Shown piece after piece: positions 4,926 to 7,252 of a stretch of DNA of 7,252 nt. The stretch comes from an uncultured Dialister sp. GTDB taxonomy: Bacteria; Bacillota; Negativicutes; Veillonellales; Dialisteraceae. Each line of letters opens with the position of its first letter. Position 1 is the first letter of the stretch. Where the stretch lies: positions 1 through 7,252 of the forward strand of contig UQRR01000100.1 in the NCBI GenBank assembly GCA_900543455.1, read 5' to 3'. The notes beneath the pieces were generated by a model. It saw nothing but the letters and a program-made list of their open reading frames with translations. It did not search any database and was not told where the DNA came from. The position numbers and the translations under genes were made by a program.

Positions 4926-4950
4926 AACCTGAACCCCGAACCTTGAACCC
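4926..4950. repeat. degenerate heptamer array of the CCTGAAC type
   Basis: Units AACCTGA, ACCCCGA, ACCTTGA, ACCC are spaced by seven bases. They are related to GAACCCT at 1101-1120 and opposite in orientation to the 4727-4803 array at the other end of the gap. The array ends about 50 bases before the next start codon, a distance also seen before smpB. Confidence 0.55.
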
Positions 4951-5001
4951 TTATCATACCATCATTTCAACTAACAACCACAAAGGGAGAACCATAGCAT
5001 C

Positions 5002-5895
5002 ATGGAAGAAAAACAGAATAAGCCCCGCAAAGACTTCAAAAGTAAGGGAAAATTTGGCGGCAAGAAATTCGGCGGTAAAAAATTTGGTGAAAAGAAATTC
5101 GGCGGCCGCGGCAAGAGCTTTGGCAAGGATAAGCCGGATTTCAAGAAACGGAAATTGGCTCCCGGCGTCGAATTCGTGGACCGCGAGCTCGGCGTGGGCA
5201 TCGTGAGAAAGCTGACAGATGAAGGCATCGTCGTTGCTTTCGGCGATGCGGAAAAGCTCATCCCGAGAAAGAAGCGCGAGGGCGGCTACAAAAAAGACGG
5301 CTTCAAGAAGGATGGACATCGTAAGGATTTCAAAAAGGAAGCCTTCAGCGCAGTGAAGCCGATGGAAAAGAAGGTATTCACCTTCGATGCACCTCTGCCG
5401 GATGCAGAGCCGACCGGTTTCAAAAAGAGAGAAGCGGCTGTCGGTCTGGAGGTCACGGATGAGACGCTCGGTAAGGGCACCATCACCCGCATCACAGAGC
5501 GCGGCACGTATGTCACTTATGATGCGACAGGCGAGCGCATCCTCTATCCGATGGGACTTCCGTCGAAGCTTTTGAAGACAGCATTCCCGGAAGTGAAGAA
5601 GGAAACGAAAAAAGAAGCGCCGAAGGGACAGGCGCGCACTTATACCGTGCCAGAAGCCGAAAGGCCGGCTCCGAAGCCGAAGGTGGAAGTTCGTCCGGTC
5701 AAGGAAACGCACCGCGGCAATACCCACTATATCGAGATCGGCGTAGGAACGCCCGTTGTCTCCTCTGTGTATGGACAGGGCGTCATCACGGATATTGCGG
5801 ATGGCAAGCTCGTCGTAGACTTTGGAAATACGGAGCAGTCCTTCTTCTATCCGAAAGCCTTCGCGGAAGGCCAGATCGAAGTGGTGGAAGACTAG
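5002..5895 (+). CDS. basic protein with three Tudor/SH3-like modules, function unknown
   Basis: A 297-residue protein I cannot assign to a named family. The N-terminus is a lysine-rich low-complexity stretch with four KFGG-type pentamers (residues 17-35), likely disordered. Three related modules follow: 53-88 (GVEFVDRELGVGIVRKL...VVAFGDAEKLIP), 146-183 (GLEVTDETLGKGTITRI...VTYDATGERILYP) and 247-287 (GTPVVSSVYGQGVITDI...VVDFGNTEQSFFYP). The shared pattern, G-x-V-x(5-6)-G-x-G-x-hydrophobic, then hydrophobic-x-V-x-F/Y and a terminal P, resembles the Tudor-like barrel at the C-terminus of UvrD/PcrA helicases. Basic or Pro/Lys-rich linkers separate the modules. No signal peptide or membrane segment is seen, so it is probably cytoplasmic. 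AGGGAG (4984-4989) lies 12 bases before the ATG, a rather long spacing. Position after rnr and smpB hints at RNA or ribosome work; this is inference. Confidence 0.85.
   Translation: MEEKQNKPRKDFKSKGKFGGKKFGGKKFGEKKFGGRGKSFGKDKPDFKKRKLAPGVEFVDRELGVGIVRKLTDEGIVVAFGDAEKLIPRKKREGGYKKDGFKKDGHRKDFKKEAFSAVKPMEKKVFTFDAPLPDAEPTGFKKREAAVGLEVTDETLGKGTITRITERGTYVTYDATGERILYPMGLPSKLLKTAFPEVKKETKKEAPKGQARTYTVPEAERPAPKPKVEVRPVKETHRGNTHYIEIGVGTPVVSSVYGQGVITDIADGKLVVDFGNTEQSFFYPKAFAEGQIEVVED
5050..5106 (+). repeat. 15-bp in-frame tandem repeat encoding KKFGG pentamers
   Basis: Near-identical 15-bp units encode KFGG-KKFGG-KKFGE-KKFGG. Differences are largely synonymous (TTT/TTC, GGC/GGT), so the amino-acid pattern has been kept while the DNA drifted. 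Such arrays can expand or contract by slippage. Confidence 0.75.
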
Positions 5896-5903
5896 TGGCT
5901 GTG

Positions 5904-5917
5904 GAGGAGATCTCCTC
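5904..5917. repeat. 14-bp perfect palindrome just after the three-module gene
   Basis: GAGGAGATCTCCTC is a perfect palindrome starting nine bases after the stop codon and 15 bases before the terminator stem. Purpose unknown. Confidence 0.5.
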
Positions 5918-5931
5918 TCGGTCTGTAAGAC

Positions 5932-5983
5932 AAAAAAGGGGCTGTGAAGAAATGAGGATTCATTTCTTCACAGTCCCTTTTTT
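5932..5983. terminator. bidirectional intrinsic terminator between convergent genes
   Basis: The arms 5932-5955 and 5960-5983 pair over 24 positions, including one G-T (5941/5974), around a 4-base loop GGAT. Six As on the left and six Ts on the right make it functional in both directions. It ends the plus-strand rnr-smpB group and the minus-strand lipoprotein/amidase group, whose last stop codon is at 5990. Confidence 0.93.
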
Positions 5984-5989
5984 CTTGTC

Positions 5990-6529
5990 TTATTTTTTTG
6001 TCTGCTTGATGAAGGCTTCATCGCGCAGGAATTGTCTCCTCATATCGATCTGGAACTTGACAAGCTGCCCTTCCGCGCGGAATTCGACGCGTTTGATATT
6101 GGGAAATTCGGTCAGCGTATCGACAGTCATGGCGATGAAGAGGGACTGTCCGGTCTCTCCCTGCAGCTGGTTCAGCTCTTTCGTGAAATTCACGGTGCAG
6201 GTGCCGTCTTCGACATGGACGCTCTTCAAGCGGGTACCGGCAGGAACGAGAGGATACTTGGACTTTCGATCCGCGCGGAGCATTTCTTCGATGGCTGTCT
6301 TCGCGGTGCGGTCAGCGGCTTTCACTTTGAGCGTGGTGGGAAGGATGTGAAGGCCGTCTTCTGTGGGCAGGTAGTAAGTGAGACTCGCTTCTTTTTCGGC
6401 GGGGATCTGGCTCGAGGAAGCGGCTGGCGGTACGACCTGTCCCGCGCTCTGCGGTTTGCTGTTTCCACCGCAGCCGGAAAGAAGAGCGGTGAGGATGATC
6501 GGGACGATCAGTGCATAATAGGTATTCAT
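5990..6529 (-). CDS. GerMN-domain lipoprotein
   Basis: A 179-residue predicted lipoprotein. A short hydrophobic signal (YYALIVPIILTALLSG) ends in the lipobox LLSGC, so Cys20 would be lipidated and the protein held at the outer face of the membrane. A Ser/Pro/Gln-rich linker (~23-45) leads to a GerMN domain at ~50-153: LTYYLPTEDG, TAIEEMLR, VPAGTRLKSVHVEDGTCTVNF and a conserved VDTLTEFPNIKRVEF segment. GerMN domains occur in the spore germination protein GerM and in envelope lipoproteins, often beside amidases, as here. The ATG at 6529 is preferred over one seven codons upstream because AAAGGAG (6535-6541) precedes it by five bases and the signal then begins at residue 1. It lies 90 bases downstream of the amidase, likely in one operon. 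Biochemical role is not known. Confidence 0.88.
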   Translation of the reverse strand: MNTYYALIVPIILTALLSGCGGNSKPQSAGQVVPPAASSSQIPAEKEASLTYYLPTEDGLHILPTTLKVKAADRTAKTAIEEMLRADRKSKYPLVPAGTRLKSVHVEDGTCTVNFTKELNQLQGETGQSLFIAMTVDTLTEFPNIKRVEFRAEGQLVKFQIDMRRQFLRDEAFIKQTKK

Positions 6530-6619
6530 AGGAGCTCCTTTGGGAAGCATCGGTCTGATCCAGCGAATGGATCCGTGTTTCCTCCCTTTTCATTTCTCAT
6601 ACAATGGTAAGAAGCAGTC

Positions 6620-7252
6620 TCAGAGAGCTGCGAAATAATCCACCAGCCCCTTGAAGAGGCTCTTGGCGATACTCTTCGGCCCCCAGCTCGACGTCAGCAT
6701 CTGGACGCGGTGCGCGTTGCTGATATAGCCCATTTCCATCAGGACGGAAGGCATATTTGTGTTGACATTCACATAGAGATGCCCGGAGCGGACACCGCGG
6801 TCAGGGATGGAGAGCAGATTCATGGTGGACTGGTGCAGCATCTGGGCGAGCATCAGGTCCTTTGCGGTCTTGGGGTAGTAGTAGGCGGTGGTACCATCGA
6901 CAGAACCATTGGAGAAGGAGTCGATGTGGATGGAGACGAAGACGTCCGCATTCGCTTGATTTCCGACATCGCAGCGTGCCTGCAGCTCGGGGTCATCGTC
7001 CGCCCATGGACCATAGACGTCCTTGTCGGTGCTGCGGGTCATGACGACCTTCGCACCGGCAGAGGTGAGCATGTCGCGTAGCGGCAGGGCGATGGAGAGG
7101 GTGACATCCTTCTCGTAAATCTCCTTATTTCCTTTGTGTCCGATGGCACCGACGTCCGTGCCGCCGTGGCCGGGGTCAAGGCAGATGATCTTGCCTTTGA
7201 GTATTTTTCGGGCATCGGCAGGTACAGAGACTTTCTGCGGGAGGACTTCTTT
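6620..7252 (-). CDS. N-acetylmuramoyl-L-alanine amidase, Amidase_3 family (N-terminus off window)
   Basis: The visible 210 C-terminal residues contain the complete zinc amidase domain, which cleaves the bond between N-acetylmuramic acid and the stem peptide of peptidoglycan. Counting from the window edge, ICLDPGHGG gives the zinc ligand His29, YEKD gives Glu47, SIHIDS gives His109, and LMEMGYISN gives the catalytic Glu173. All four expected positions are present, so it should be active. Residues 1-20 look like a linker from an upstream part, perhaps a signal peptide with AMIN or other wall-binding domains, that lies beyond 7252. It belongs to the CwlD/AmiC-like superfamily; without the N-terminus the exact type is open. 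A shorter start at 7072 would delete two zinc ligands and is rejected. The GerMN lipoprotein gene follows in the same direction. Confidence 0.93.
   Translation of the reverse strand, partial: KEVLPQKVSVPADARKILKGKIICLDPGHGGTDVGAIGHKGNKEIYEKDVTLSIALPLRDMLTSAGAKVVMTRSTDKDVYGPWADDDPELQARCDVGNQANADVFVSIHIDSFSNGSVDGTTAYYYPKTAKDLMLAQMLHQSTMNLLSIPDRGVRSGHLYVNVNTNMPSVLMEMGYISNAHRVQMLTSSWGPKSIAKSLFKGLVDYFAAL

Noticed and set aside
4730..5001. tmRNA (ssrA) gene after smpB
   Set aside because: The gap contains heptamers and hairpins only; no tRNA-like ends, no tag-peptide reading frame and no terminal CCA in the right context.
6557..6573. GATCC/GGATC hairpin between the amidase and lipoprotein genes
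   Set aside because: Only 5 bp with a 7-nt loop and no T-run; too weak to call a terminator or regulatory site.
6032..6610. A 192-codon plus-strand frame opposite the lipoprotein gene
   Set aside because: The minus-strand frame has a ribosome binding site, a lipobox and a GerMN domain; the plus-strand frame is its shadow and starts within the terminator-proximal end.
6620..7072. A complete 150-residue amidase starting at 7072
   Set aside because: The frame stays open to the window edge, and the upstream part contains the DPGHGG and EKD zinc-binding motifs, so the gene starts beyond 7252.

Overview
The window most resembles the chromosome of a Negativicutes-type Firmicute, perhaps Dialister or Megasphaera. 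This placement is an inference from the secG-rnr-smpB gene order, the Firmicute-style lipoprotein and amidase pair, strong Shine-Dalgarno sites, and intergenic spaces packed with small repeats. No rRNA, tRNA, tmRNA or CRISPR array is visible.

Layout. Positions 1-34 (minus strand) hold the first codons of an IS110-family transposase that runs off the left edge. Its non-coding end, to about 210-265, is compact and rich in inverted repeats, and could encode a bridge RNA. Positions ~265-1125 carry no credible gene, only a dense patchwork of palindromes, inverted repeat pairs and heptamer arrays. A sigma70-like promoter at 1136-1164 drives secG (1239-1475), which ends in a clear intrinsic terminator. 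After another repeat-filled gap come rnr (RNase R, 1821-3851), smpB (4259-4729) and an uncharacterised gene for a basic protein with three Tudor/SH3-like modules (5002-5895). These three lie head to tail with no clear terminator between them. On the minus strand a GerMN-domain lipoprotein (5990-6529) and a partial N-acetylmuramoyl-L-alanine amidase (6620-7252) converge on them across a 24-bp bidirectional terminator.

How the genes fit together. SecG is part of the SecYEG export channel. RNase R and SmpB act in trans-translation and decay of defective mRNA. The three-module protein is probably co-transcribed with them, so a nucleic-acid or ribosome-related role is a reasonable but unproven guess. 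The minus-strand pair acts on the cell envelope and peptidoglycan.

The most unusual content is between the genes. Each gap after secG carries G-rich 7-bp repeats on the plus strand at its upstream end, and arrays of the opposite orientation at its downstream end, around palindromic core modules. In rnr and smpB the first heptamer (TGACTAG) begins with the stop codon itself. After smpB there are eleven uninterrupted in-register heptamers, including a (GGGATTA)n run able in principle to form a G-quadruplex.
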